This document shows positions 53,218 to 61,947 of a stretch of DNA of 64,000 nucleotides, one piece after another (within the stretch, counting starts at the first letter, position 1; the number at the start of each line of letters is the position of its first letter). The notes beneath the pieces are model-generated. The model had not been told where the DNA came from and ran no database searches. It saw only the letters and a program-made list of their open reading frames with translations. A program made the position numbers and the translations under genes. The stretch spans positions 372,001-436,000 of the forward strand of contig NZ_BCXJ01000003.1 of the NCBI RefSeq assembly GCF_001598215.1, written 5' to 3'. Origin of the DNA: Shouchella clausii (lineage in GTDB: Bacteria > Bacillota > Bacilli > Bacillales > Bacillaceae_D).

Positions 53218-54237
53218 TCACCATTTTGTCCCTGTCACTTCATTCAAGGCATTAAGCAATGCTTTTATGTAGCCAATTGAATAGGCAAAGCCAATGCTTC
53301 CATAACTCCACCCAATATTAGAGTGGGCCCAATTGGCGTCTAAGTCTGGGCTGTCTCCTTCTAAAACGGGAACATGATCAGGATTAAGGCAGCCATCATA
53401 GCCGACTTTTTTTAATTCGAGCAACAGTTTAAACATGTTCATATCGCCATCATCGAGGAGTGCCTCTTCAAATGCCCCTGCCGTTGGCAACGCGCCGCGC
53501 ACATTGCGGAAATGAATCAAAAACAAGCGCCCTTTTCTGCCGTAATGATTAATTTCATCGACAACAAGGGAACTGCCCCCCTCTTCCGCACGTGTTCCCA
53601 TACAATAAATGTAACCGACTTGCTTGCTCGGGAACTCGTCTATAATCCGCCTGTAACCCAGCCCGCCAAAAGGTGTTCCTTGCAGCGGCGAATCAGACGG
53701 ATGCATTCCCAACTTAATGCCTGCCTCTTCCACCGCCGGGACTAGTTTTCCATACGCATAAAGAAAGCGCTCCCACCATTGCTCATGTGCTTCTAAAGTC
53801 GGCGCTTCATAAGGCGTTTGGCTAAAAACAAGGCTTTCGCCTCTCGCCAATGCCCCGCCCCGTTGCCTTGCTTTGTAACTTTGAGTCAAATGATTAAACG
53901 TATCTCCGGCAAACCGTTGGCGAACAATCGGTATTCCAGCTTCAGCAAATACGTTGATGGCTGCCACCGAATGATCGACTTCCTTCTCACTTTCTTCAGC
54001 TCCTGCCATAAAATCTGCCGATAAATCAGGAAGCGTTACCCGGTTAATGTCGAGCCCAAAGGAACGAATTCGCCGTTTCAACCGAAGCAACGCATCCAAA
54101 TCAGGATAGCCTTGCTCCTTTACTCCAGGGAAGCTTGAACCACTGCCAAAATCAATACAATCTACGCCCAATTGTGTCATTTGCTTTAAGTCGCCATCTG
54201 ACAAATCACACGTTGTTGTCGTAACCGATACCCTCAT
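53218..54237 (-). CDS. Mannonate dehydratase-like (UxuA family) sugar-acid dehydratase
   Basis: TIM-barrel protein of 339 aa. The UxuA-type features GMHPSDSPLQGTPFGG, FLIHFRNVRG and LNPDHVP supply His, Cys/Asp and Arg ligands for the metal site. Known UxuA converts D-mannonate to 2-keto-3-deoxygluconate; here it shares its operator with a kdgD/ketoglutarate-semialdehyde route, so it may dehydrate another acid. It is somewhat shorter than E. coli UxuA. The ATG has AGGGGGATCAGGA upstream. Convergent with tctC. Confidence 0.83.
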   Translation of the reverse strand: MRVSVTTTTCDLSDGDLKQMTQLGVDCIDFGSGSSFPGVKEQGYPDLDALLRLKRRIRSFGLDINRVTLPDLSADFMAGAEESEKEVDHSVAAINVFAEAGIPIVRQRFAGDTFNHLTQSYKARQRGGALARGESLVFSQTPYEAPTLEAHEQWWERFLYAYGKLVPAVEEAGIKLGMHPSDSPLQGTPFGGLGYRRIIDEFPSKQVGYIYCMGTRAEEGGSSLVVDEINHYGRKGRLFLIHFRNVRGALPTAGAFEEALLDDGDMNMFKLLLELKKVGYDGCLNPDHVPVLEGDSPDLDANWAHSNIGWSYGSIGFAYSIGYIKALLNALNEVTGTKW

Positions 54238-54267
54238 TCCTGATCCCCCTAAATTTTTGATAAATTA

Positions 54268-54296
54268 ATTGTAAGACAAATATACATTTCAGTCAA
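54268..54296 (-). promoter_or_regulatory. uxuA-like promoter with GntR operator
   Basis: On the minus strand TTGACT (54291-54296) and TACAAT (54268-54273) are 17 bp apart, the same design as the kdgD promoter. TTGTCTTACAA (54269-54279) covers the -10. Confidence 0.85.
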
Positions 54297-54312
54297 TTAC
54301 ATTTTCAGCTAT

Positions 54313-54344
54313 ACAAAAAAACACCCTGAGCACAATCAGCGTGT
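54313..54344 (-). terminator. Terminator of the lipase-like/lipoprotein operon
   Basis: On the minus strand ACACGCTGA/TCAGGGTGT (one mismatch) with a 6-base loop is followed by TTTTTTT. It lies 17 bp past the stop of the small helical gene. Confidence 0.8.
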
Positions 54345-54360
54345 TTTTAATCAATGTCTT

Positions 54361-54699
54361 TTATTCATGAAGCATACGCCTATAATGAAGGGATACGCGT
54401 TGCTTCGAGATATTCTCCAAGTAGTTCTCAGCTAATTCCGTCGCTTGTCTTGCTTCAGAAGAAACAAGTTCAATTCGCATCACCATATCCCTTGTTAATT
54501 CTTTTTCCTTCTCCTCAAGGGCATCAATAAACGCGCCGCTGCTTGCGCCTAAGCTGGCTCGCAGCGATTGGCCCAAAGCCGCTTGAATCACATAAAGCTG
54601 TTTAAGGGACAGCTCAAGCTGAAGTAGCTTCCACACATAGCTTGGCGGTTCTTTAAATTGGTGTGTAATCACAACCGCTCCTGTATCATCAGGAATCAT
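54361..54699 (-). CDS. Small helical protein of unknown function
   Basis: Protein of 112 aa, mostly alpha-helical and charged in its second half (DALEEKEKELTRDMVMRIELVSSEARQ), with a hydrophobic LLQLELSLKQLYVIQAALGQ stretch before it. No signal peptide or known motif is seen. The ATG at 54697-54699 has AAGGAGG seven bases upstream. It lies 18 bp after the 664-aa gene, so it is co-made with it; a chaperone or partner role is a guess. Confidence 0.72.
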   Translation of the reverse strand: MIPDDTGAVVITHQFKEPPSYVWKLLQLELSLKQLYVIQAALGQSLRASLGASSGAFIDALEEKEKELTRDMVMRIELVSSEARQATELAENYLENISKQRVSLHYRRMLHE

Positions 54700-54717
54700 C
54701 ACTCGTCCTCCTTCCCA

Positions 54718-56712
54718 TTACCCCGAAAGTGTAAAAATCGCGGCAACGTTATGTTCTTCATCAAAAATATCTTCGATCCCTTCACGCATCTTTTCAAGGA
54801 AGGTGCGCTGCTTTTCCAATTGCTCCACCAAAGCCGCTTCCCACACCGGCCCTTCAGGCAATGTGATTCCGCCGATTTGGTCATGCACGACAATCCGCTC
54901 AATGCGGCTGCCTGCTGGCGCATGGCTTTTATTTAACAAGTGCTGATAGGCCTTAGGGTTGCCTTCCATATCATCAAACGCTTGGACAAGCGCCTTTTTT
55001 CGGGTTTCGACATCCTCTACGACCTCATGCTCATACAGGCGCACAAACGCTTGCACTTTTTCCTGTTGCTGCTCAACAATGGATAGGCCGTTGTAATACG
55101 CTTCGACAGTGGCACTTAAATTAACACGGATTTCCTCGCCTCCGTGTTGTGTGCTCACTATCATTTGATTGTTGTAGTACGAGACCCCGTTTTCTTCATT
55201 TAGCGCGTTCAACAATTCATGGATGCTGTGGCTATGGCCGATTTCACTCATGACTTCCTGCAATTCCTTTTCTAAAGCCTGCCAATGGCCATACAACTTT
55301 TCGCCATGTTCGATCAACAGCAGCAAAAAAGCCACGTCACTTCCTAATAATCCACTTCCTCCATCTTGCATTAAATACGGATATTCTTTATATACATCTT
55401 CAAGATGCTTATAATCATGAAGGGCTTGCAGCGATTCCGTCAATCCATTCAATTCTTTGACAATGATGTCTTTCGAAGCCTCATCAATGTAGCCAGCCTC
55501 GACCAAATACCCGAACACCTCTTCAGCCGAATCGTTTAAGCCTTGAACTGTCTCTATGATCGGTCCTACGTTCCGCTGGAATTGTTTAATATGGTCAAAC
55601 TCTGTCAATGCCTTGCTTAACAAATCTAAGGCCTGTGGAATCTTCGCCCCTACTTGCCCTAGAGCAAGGGAACGAGCCATTTCTCCCCGCATAAAGGCAG
55701 GATACTCTGACAAATCAATCGTTTCCGATTCCAGCAACTTTTGAAAATCAGCCTGCAACTCGCTCACATCATCAAACACCGTCCGCTTGAGACCCGTCAT
55801 TTCTTCTAACACACCGAGGGCACCATCTACTCCATTATCCACATACGCATCAGCCGCTGGCATAAAAATCGCTTGCCACTTGGCGATTTCCTCATCTGGC
55901 AGATTGGCAAAAAGCGGCGACAGTCCTGCATAATTTTTGTTCGTTACAATCCCCTCTTTCGCTTCTATCGGAACAGTCACAAACCCTCTCGTATTTTCCA
56001 TCAACGCATAAAGGGGGTCATTGCTCGAACGGAGCTGGTGGATGGAACTGGTATCGATTTTTTCTTCTATGTACTCGACGGCAAACTGTTCGAGTTCATG
56101 AGGGGGGAGGGTGTAGATGGCGTGTTCATCATACCTAGAAAGATTAAAATTTTTGTTAACTCTTCTTTCAAATTGCTGATCTGCCAAATATAGTTGGTAA
56201 ACATTTAATTGAGCTCCATTCACACCATACACATTATCAAATCGTTCTTCCATCACTTGGGCGTTTAAGTTATTGTTATTGGCTAACGAGTGTCCCAAAG
56301 CAATTTTGACAATCTGTTTATCTTCAACTCCAAAGACCTCTTCAGCTTCCTTGGTAAAAGTATTAACATCTTCAGCCTGGGAAACGTCCCTTCCTTGGAA
56401 TAACCCAAACCCATTATAAGCCCAGTCTCCCGAGTCATTAGAACCTTGGGAGATAATATATAATTGGTAGATTTTCTTTTCTTCATTATGAAAGTACACT
56501 GCCGTGCCATCATAATCTGATTTAATATTGTTGCTCTCATTTGACGAGTATATTTCCATTTCTGCCGGAAGTTCTTCTCCCATTTCTTCAAGATAAATTC
56601 GTCGTACTTCCTTTTCAAAAGTTTCTTTAGACATTCCATCTTTCATCTTGTATTCCAACTCAGTAATACGAAGCCAAACTTCATCTTTATTTAAAAGTTC
56701 ATCACCCTTCAT
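54718..56712 (-). CDS. Large protein with lipase-like N-terminal domain (DUF6792-like)
   Basis: Protein of 664 aa. In the first 180 residues a lipase/hydrolase-like pattern is visible: KKIYQLYIISQGSNDSGDWAYNGF, then a nucleophile-elbow-like VKIALGHSLANNNN. The rest is helical with coiled-coil character and ends in an acidic tail (MREGIEDIFDEEHN). No signal peptide, LXG or TM segment. I recall similar Bacillaceae proteins filed as DUF6792; this was not searched. AAGGGGATG precedes the ATG. The two upstream lipoproteins and one downstream small protein make it look like an effector with surface partners. The catalytic Asp/His cannot be assigned by eye. Confidence 0.75.
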   Translation of the reverse strand: MKGDELLNKDEVWLRITELEYKMKDGMSKETFEKEVRRIYLEEMGEELPAEMEIYSSNESNNIKSDYDGTAVYFHNEEKKIYQLYIISQGSNDSGDWAYNGFGLFQGRDVSQAEDVNTFTKEAEEVFGVEDKQIVKIALGHSLANNNNLNAQVMEERFDNVYGVNGAQLNVYQLYLADQQFERRVNKNFNLSRYDEHAIYTLPPHELEQFAVEYIEEKIDTSSIHQLRSSNDPLYALMENTRGFVTVPIEAKEGIVTNKNYAGLSPLFANLPDEEIAKWQAIFMPAADAYVDNGVDGALGVLEEMTGLKRTVFDDVSELQADFQKLLESETIDLSEYPAFMRGEMARSLALGQVGAKIPQALDLLSKALTEFDHIKQFQRNVGPIIETVQGLNDSAEEVFGYLVEAGYIDEASKDIIVKELNGLTESLQALHDYKHLEDVYKEYPYLMQDGGSGLLGSDVAFLLLLIEHGEKLYGHWQALEKELQEVMSEIGHSHSIHELLNALNEENGVSYYNNQMIVSTQHGGEEIRVNLSATVEAYYNGLSIVEQQQEKVQAFVRLYEHEVVEDVETRKKALVQAFDDMEGNPKAYQHLLNKSHAPAGSRIERIVVHDQIGGITLPEGPVWEAALVEQLEKQRTFLEKMREGIEDIFDEEHNVAAIFTLSG

Positions 56713-56734
56713 TAAATCATCCCCTTTAACTTGT

Positions 56735-57412
56735 TTAATTAATAAAGGATATTGATTTTACCCACTTCAAGACGTATCTTTCCTCTTTCTCTAAATCTAA
56801 ATTGCAATCTGCACTTTCGTCTATACAAGTTACCATTTGGGAAAATTCAATCGCTTTCGGTTCTTCGTGATCTTCCGTGGAAGAAATATTATATCCGAAA
56901 ATCATTACAGTACCTGAATCTTCTTGTTTTGCTCCGTAATATAATAAGCTTTGTTCATTTTCAATTTTATTCCATTCGCCTTCATAGCTCCATTTTTTTC
57001 TTAATCCATCTAATTTCCAATCGGGACGTGTAGCATTTCCGCCTAAGTTATATTGAAAGTCGATGGTATACCCTCTATTTTCATTATCATTTTCATAGAC
57101 AAACCTTAACTTTTCATAGTGATCTCCATCAGATCCATAGGCATTTTCCATAAGCGTGGCTTCCTCTGGAAAATAAATTGTAAAAGCATCAATCCCTGAA
57201 CGTAACAAATAGTATCCTTCCTCAACTTGTTCAGTTGATTCCATAAATTGGCGTGAAAAATCTTTTTGAAACGCACTTATCTGCGGCAAGTCTGCCGGGT
57301 CCATTTCCGCTGGTGTTTTTTCTGGTTCTTCTTCTGGTGAGCTACCCATTTGGCCACATCCTCCTAACATCATGGCAATGACAACTGCCAGCAATGTCTT
57401 GCTTTTGTCCAT
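56735..57412 (-). CDS. Lipoprotein paralogue 1
   Basis: Lipoprotein of 225 aa. The signal peptide MDKSKTLLAVVIAMMLGGC gives lipidation at Cys19; an acidic Pro/Glu linker follows (SSPEEEPEKTPAE). The mature domain includes GYYLLRSGIDAFTIYFPE, GDHYEKLRF, RPDWKLDGLRKKW and a late Cys pair (VTCIDESADCNL), maybe a disulphide. The family is unknown. The start at 57410-57412 has AAGGAG. It lies 22 bp before the 664-aa gene. It is a paralogue of the next gene, sharing the leader almost base for base; an immunity or adaptor role is inferred. Confidence 0.85.
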   Translation of the reverse strand: MDKSKTLLAVVIAMMLGGCGQMGSSPEEEPEKTPAEMDPADLPQISAFQKDFSRQFMESTEQVEEGYYLLRSGIDAFTIYFPEEATLMENAYGSDGDHYEKLRFVYENDNENRGYTIDFQYNLGGNATRPDWKLDGLRKKWSYEGEWNKIENEQSLLYYGAKQEDSGTVMIFGYNISSTEDHEEPKAIEFSQMVTCIDESADCNLDLEKEERYVLKWVKSISFIN

Positions 57413-57503
57413 TCTGCTCGACTCCTTAGGCCTCACTACCGCTTTTTTATCATTCTTAACATAAATATGAAAATAATGACACTGACATAAGCCTTGTGAG
57501 GTT
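57265..57503 (-). repeat. Direct repeat, copy 1 (leader plus signal-peptide region)
   Basis: About 240 bp that match 58141-58380 with only some 13 substitutions and one 1-base indel counted by eye. It covers the 5' leader, start, signal peptide and linker of lipoprotein 1. Similarity falls sharply inside the mature domain. Confidence 0.85.
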
Positions 57504-57574
57504 ATGCCTATGGGCGTTATTGGAAAGCGATTGAGAGGGAAAAAGCTGTTAGATTCTTTCTTTTGGTTTGTTTT

Positions 57575-58288
57575 TTATTCACCATCTGTCTCGCCTTCAT
57601 CGTCACGAGTCCCTGAAAACTGAATCGACTTCATCCACTGAAGAACATACTCCTCTTCCTCTACAAGATCCATCTGGCAACTCTCTGCTTCTTTATCTAC
57701 ACATGATGCGATATAGAGTAATTCCATCCCTTGAGGTGCATCCTGGGATGACACTTTATAGCCTATGACAACATACCTTTTATAGCCCTCCATGTCTTCA
57801 ACTTTTGAACCAAAGTACGTGAGTCCATGTTCATCTTCAACTTCTTTCCATTCCTTTTCATAATCCCAGCGTTTTCTTAAATTATCCAGTAACCAATCTG
57901 GCCTTTCGGCATACCCGCTATAATTATATTGAAATCCAACTAAGTACCCTCTGTTTTCTTCTTCACTTTCATAAGCAAACCTCAATTTTTCATAGTGGTC
58001 TCCATCAACACCTGACGCATTGTCCATAAACACGGCCTCTTCTGGAAACCAAATTGTAAAGGCGCCAATTTTTGAGCGCATTAAATAATACCCGTTCGCC
58101 ACTGGCTCTGTTGACACCATCATTTCTCGGGAATACTCATTTTGAAACGCATCAATTTGCGGCAAGTCTGCCGGGTTCATTTCTGCTGGCGTTTTTTCTG
58201 GTTCTTCTTCTGGTGAGCTACCCATTTGGCCACATCCTCCTAACATTATGGCAATGACAACTGCCAGCAATGTCTTGCTTTTGTCCAT
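57575..58288 (-). CDS. Lipoprotein paralogue 2
   Basis: Lipoprotein of 237 aa with the same signal peptide and linker as paralogue 1 (MLGGC, Cys19; SSPEEEPEKTPAE). The mature part aligns throughout but has many changes (GYYLMRSKIGAFTIWFPE, RPDWLLDNLRKRW, IASCVDKEAESCQM), including the Cys pair, and has a longer acidic C-terminus (TRDDEGETDGE). AAGGAG lies before the ATG. It is the upstream member of a tandem duplication; 162 bp separate the two genes and no terminator was found between them. Confidence 0.85.
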   Translation of the reverse strand: MDKSKTLLAVVIAIMLGGCGQMGSSPEEEPEKTPAEMNPADLPQIDAFQNEYSREMMVSTEPVANGYYLMRSKIGAFTIWFPEEAVFMDNASGVDGDHYEKLRFAYESEEENRGYLVGFQYNYSGYAERPDWLLDNLRKRWDYEKEWKEVEDEHGLTYFGSKVEDMEGYKRYVVIGYKVSSQDAPQGMELLYIASCVDKEAESCQMDLVEEEEYVLQWMKSIQFSGTRDDEGETDGE

Positions 58289-58380
58289 TCTGCTCGACTC
58301 CTTAGGCCTCACTACCCGTTTTTTCATCATTTTTAACATAAATATGAAAATAATGACACTGATATAAGACTTGTGAGGTT
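58141..58380 (-). repeat. Direct repeat, copy 2 (leader plus signal-peptide region)
   Basis: Partner of the 57265-57503 repeat. It holds the leader, AAGGAG, start and signal peptide of lipoprotein 2. An AT-rich stretch in it (TTTTAACATAAATATGAAAA on the plus strand) may contain the shared promoter. Confidence 0.85.
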
Positions 58381-58470
58381 TGAACTAGCTGGATGTTCTC
58401 AATGGAATCACCTGTGTTAAACTTTTTTCACCGGAATATTCCGAATGATGAATAACAGGGGGAATTGTCT

Positions 58471-58866
58471 ATGAGAGATAGAAGTTCGGTGGTCATAATA
58501 AAAGATGAGAAAGTCATTTTAATTCAAAGAATTAGAGATGATGCTATGTATTATGTTTTCCCTGGTGGTGGAATAGAGCCAGGGGAAACACCAGAAGCCG
58601 GTGCCAAAAGAGAAGCATTGGAGGAGTTAGGAGTCGACGTAAAAATTAATGAGTGTATTTCCAAAATTGAATTCAACGGAACTCAATATTTTTTTCTGTC
58701 TGAAATTATTTCTGGAACTTTAGGAACTGGACAAGGGGAAGAATACATAGACAAAAATAGAGATAGCGGAACGTACTTGCCAATGTGGGTAGATATAGAA
58801 AGTTTATCATTGATTGATGTTAGACCCAGTGAAGTTGCTTTAAAAGTTCAATCGCTATTCAATTGA
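58471..58866 (+). CDS. NUDIX hydrolase
   Basis: Nucleoside-diphosphate-linked hydrolase of 131 aa. The Nudix box reads GGIEPGETPEAGAKREALEELGV-like (about 32-54), with the full REUxEExGU core. An ATG at 58471 with AGGGGGAA is taken over a TTG two codons earlier. It is monocistronic, divergent from the lipoproteins. Lower GC and more Lys/Ile than the neighbours. The substrate is unknown; members clean up or regulate (d)NTP-like molecules. Confidence 0.9.
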   Translation: MRDRSSVVIIKDEKVILIQRIRDDAMYYVFPGGGIEPGETPEAGAKREALEELGVDVKINECISKIEFNGTQYFFLSEIISGTLGTGQGEEYIDKNRDSGTYLPMWVDIESLSLIDVRPSEVALKVQSLFN

Positions 58867-58979
58867 CGCATCTCCCAAAAAATCAACACTATATATATAT
58901 ATATCGATAGGAAACGTAATGAGATGCCTCATTCTCATTGCACTGTATGCCTATTTGTTGTGTTTTTGGCGAGTGTGAG
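58867..58979. other. AT-repeat gap between convergent genes
   Basis: It contains a (TA)n run of about 15 bases near 58890-58906. No clear terminator was found. Confidence 0.5.
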
Positions 58980-59534
58980 TCACAATTTTCCCTTGCAAAT
59001 ATGAATGGCGTATTCGGTTGATTCTATTAAATCTTTTTGTCCCTTCTGAATTCTTAAATTTAAGGCTTTGTGAAAATAACTTATAGCTAGATCGTAATTT
59101 TCTTGGTCAAACAAATTTTTGGCATAATGTTGATAAACAAAATCTAGTATACCCCGACGTTCATCACATATTTCGGCTTCTTCCATCAGTTTCTTAAACA
59201 TTTGATTAGACGTATGAAAGTCTTTCTGCCATTGATATGTGTGGGCCAAACGTAGTTTATTAACAAACAAGCTATTGTCATTACTTGTGCTTTCATATGT
59301 TTGAATCGCTAACCTTAAATATTTTTTACTTTCTTCCAATTCTTTAACAACCCGCAAATAAACGCCCATTAATCCATAGATTTTTGCTACTTCCCTTTTA
59401 TCGTTCTGGAATATTGGTATTTGTTTTTTTAGAAATTCGATACCTTTCATCATTTCAGCTTTTGACAGAGGAACTTCTCGTAAATTTTCATCAAAATAAA
59501 AATCTAAATTAAATGGGATAGCAGACATGTCCAT
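58980..59534 (-). CDS. TPR-like helical repeat protein
   Basis: Protein of 184 aa from the ATG at 59532-59534 (other starts: TTG eight codons upstream, ATG two codons later). Several 34-residue helical pairs fit tetratricopeptide repeats (AKIYGLMGVYLRVVKELEES, LRLAHTYQWQKDFHTSNQMF, HYAKNLFDQENYDLAISYF). No DNA-binding or signal sequence. TPRs mediate protein contacts; here it lies between the lipoprotein genes and a decayed third lipoprotein copy. The function is unknown. Confidence 0.78.
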   Translation of the reverse strand: MDMSAIPFNLDFYFDENLREVPLSKAEMMKGIEFLKKQIPIFQNDKREVAKIYGLMGVYLRVVKELEESKKYLRLAIQTYESTSNDNSLFVNKLRLAHTYQWQKDFHTSNQMFKKLMEEAEICDERRGILDFVYQHYAKNLFDQENYDLAISYFHKALNLRIQKGQKDLIESTEYAIHICKGKL

Positions 59535-59581
59535 CCTTTTATTTATACCACCTTTCAAAGGATCAAATTTTATTAAAACAA

Positions 59582-59795
59582 ACCTGTGGGGGCTTGTTTT
59601 GTAAAAACTTTATATCCCATTACAACAAATTCATTTTGAGCGATTTCTTTTGCCCCATAAAATATCGTGCTCTCATCTTCTTGAATCTCATTCCATTCCT
59701 CTTCGTAATCCCATCTTCACCTTAAATTATCTAAGATGCGGTCAGGTTTTTTTCATTTCCCCCATATTGGTAGTGAAAATTCCCTGTATATCCGC
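59582..59795 (-). pseudogene. Remnant of a third lipoprotein paralogue
   Basis: The minus strand encodes broken pieces matching the lipoproteins in order: GYTGNFHYQYGGN, a frame change near 59752, PDRILDNLR, a TGA stop, then RWDYEEEWNEIQEDES, FYGAKE and VVMGYKV. The start, signal peptide and both ends are missing. It aligns with the middle of both paralogues (for example RPDWLLDNLRKRWDYEKEW). It shows that the family was larger here. Confidence 0.75.
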
Positions 59796-59948
59796 AATGA
59801 ACGCATAAGCCTCGGAACACGTCTATAACGACCGCCTTTGTCTACGATTCATCGACTTATTTTTGATGAACACCATGGGAAATATCTGTTCTGCAGCTAA
59901 AAGTTTACGTTTTTTCGATCGAAATGATTGATAAGCGCTTTTCTACCA

Positions 59949-59983
59949 TAAAAAAAGAAAGGCCAACGTATCCGCCTTTCTTT
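59949..59983 (-). terminator. Terminator of the chemoreceptor gene
   Basis: On the minus strand a perfect 10-bp stem AAAGAAAGGC/GCCTTTCTTT with a 10-base loop is followed by TTTT. It lies about 30 bp past the stop codon. Confidence 0.88.
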
Positions 59984-60011
59984 AAGTCGTTTTAAAAAGC
60001 CCATAGAAATA

Positions 60012-61742
60012 TTATTCTGTTTTATAGTAAGCCAAATCGTCATTCATTTGCTGGTTTAAAGCTGTTAATTTTTCTGCTGCGGTGGCGATCGTTTCTAGTG
60101 CAGCTCCTTGCTCGTCAAAGGAGGCTGTCATTTCTTCAACAGATGCGGCTGTCTCTTCTGCTACACTTAACGCTTGTTCTATCGAGACAGCCATCGTTTT
60201 CGCTTGGCCTGTAATATTTTCTATTTCATTCTCAATGATGTAAATCGCGCCGCTCGTCTTTTGAATAGAAGCTTCGATCCCAGTGAATACTTCTGCTGTT
60301 TGTTTGACTGCTTCGTTTAATTCGTCTGAGTAACTGCCCGTTTGTCCGATTAGCATGATGATTTGCTCCATCTCTTGTTCAATTCCAGAGATCACCTCTT
60401 TTATTTCAGCCGTACGTGTATTCGCTTGTTTCGCAAGCTTGCGCACTTCTCCAGCAACGACGGCAAAGCCATTGCCATGTTCTCCTGCCTGGGCTGCTTC
60501 AATGCTTGCGTTTAAAGCTAAAAGATTCGTCTGCTCGGCGATGCCATTAATCACTTGCGTCACCCGAGAAATGTCTTGGATTTTTCCATATAATTTTGTA
60601 ATACCGATGCTAATGTCTTCTGACGCTTGGTGGGAATTAGAATGGGACTGTTCCAAATGGGAGACCATTTCCCTTCCTTTTACAGAAGCAATGGAAGACT
60701 CAACCGATGTTTCAACCACTTTTTGCTTTTGCTCGTTGATTGATTGAATCGACTGGTTCAATTCCCCGACTTGCTCATTCGTTTTTTCCAGTTGGATGGC
60801 TTGATCTTGCGTACCTGATCCGATTTCATTAACAGCTAAAAGCATCTCCTGGGCAGTCGCTGATGTCTCTTCTGCTACTGCTGACAAATCCGAGGCCCGG
60901 TCGAGGACATTGATGCCAGATTGCTGCAAATCAGCAACCAATTTTCTCAACTGGGTCGTCATTTTATTGAATGACCGACCTAGCCGGCCAATCTCGTCAT
61001 TGGACTCTGGCAAATTTGAATAAGAAATGTCACCGTCGGCAATTGCAGCTGCCGCAGTCGCCACTGTTTCCAGCGTTTGCACTCTTTTGCGGATAAGCAA
61101 ATAAGCGACAAGCAATGCAGCAATGGAGACGACGGCTGTTAATGCCGTTATATAATAGCCAAGCTCTTGAATGTCACTATAAAATTCGCTTTCAGTTGCC
61201 GTCATACCAATATGCCAGCCCCATGGTTCGAAGTATGTCATGTAGCTGATTTTTTTGATTTGTGCACCGTCTTCGACGCGATTATAAAACGTAAACCGAT
61301 CTTCTACATGTTCCTTTCTAGCACTTTCGACAAAATGTTCCCGATTTGTCGTGTCTTCCGGAATTTCGCCGATCTCATTAGTGGGGTGAAGTTGGGTTGC
61401 GTAATCATCTGTATACGCTACCATATATCCATCTGATTTATAAGAAAACAGCGATTTGGAATGCTCATATCCGTTTTCTGTTTTAGGTCCAGAAATTAGC
61501 AAACGTGCCCGTTCCTGCCCTTCTTCTAGCGACATCGTGCCATTTTCGATATCCTCTTGTATGGCGGTTAATAGAGGCAGCGCGGCATCAACAGTATGTT
61601 TCATATCAAGCATGCCGGCGTCAATCAGCTGATTTTTCGCTAACGTATACGTAGTAGCGCCAATTACTAAACTTGTCATTAACACGCATGCTACAAGCAA
61701 CGCTGTTAACTTAACTAAGATTCTATTCCTAAATCTTTTCAT
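60012..61742 (-). CDS. Methyl-accepting chemotaxis protein with Cache sensor
   Basis: Chemoreceptor of 576 aa. TM1 (about 9-31), a single-Cache extracellular sensor ([24 protein letters not shown]), TM2 (about 195-215), HAMP with [17 protein letters not shown], and the signalling hairpin [21 protein letters not shown]-type (here [27 protein letters not shown]). Cache_2 sensors of this type often bind small organic acids, which would fit the neighbouring citrate transporter; this is inference. An ATG two codons upstream abuts the GGGGGAGGG signal; the ATG at 61740-61742 has better spacing. Confidence 0.92.
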   Translation of the reverse strand: MKRFRNRILVKLTALLVACVLMTSLVIGATTYTLAKNQLIDAGMLDMKHTVDAALPLLTAIQEDIENGTMSLEEGQERARLLISGPKTENGYEHSKSLFSYKSDGYMVAYTDDYATQLHPTNEIGEIPEDTTNREHFVESARKEHVEDRFTFYNRVEDGAQIKKISYMTYFEPWGWHIGMTATESEFYSDIQELGYYITALTAVVSIAALLVAYLLIRKRVQTLETVATAAAAIADGDISYSNLPESNDEIGRLGRSFNKMTTQLRKLVADLQQSGINVLDRASDLSAVAEETSATAQEMLLAVNEIGSGTQDQAIQLEKTNEQVGELNQSIQSINEQKQKVVETSVESSIASVKGREMVSHLEQSHSNSHQASEDISIGITKLYGKIQDISRVTQVINGIAEQTNLLALNASIEAAQAGEHGNGFAVVAGEVRKLAKQANTRTAEIKEVISGIEQEMEQIIMLIGQTGSYSDELNEAVKQTAEVFTGIEASIQKTSGAIYIIENEIENITGQAKTMAVSIEQALSVAEETAASVEEMTASFDEQGAALETIATAAEKLTALNQQMNDDLAYYKTE

Positions 61743-61947
61743 GCACATCCCTCCCCCTTTTTGTATCGGTTAAAAAGTGACAGGGATGAAGCATGGAACG
61801 CAACCCCGTATTGCCGTTTCAAATGGGGGGGCACGTTTCCCTTCCGCGCAAACACGGTTTATAAACAGCCTATTCGATTCATCCAAAATCAACGATCGAA
61901 ATGTTTAAGAGGAAAACTGAATTTCTCAATAACCTGTTTTGGCTTTA

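Larger units (their letters stand above)
59535..60011. other. Gap holding a decayed lipoprotein copy and a terminator
   Basis: Apart from the remnant (59582-59795) and the terminator at 59949-59983, no gene is seen. A GATAAGCGCTTTTC segment near 59932 looks cre-like but lies behind a gene. Confidence 0.45.

Noticed and set aside
58890-58906. A TA dinucleotide run as a possible regulatory or phase-variable tract
   Set aside because: It lies between two convergent gene ends, outside any promoter or coding sequence.
59932-59945. A cre-like GATAAGCGCTTTTC
   Set aside because: Outer bases do not match the consensus, and it is downstream of the chemoreceptor and not near a start.
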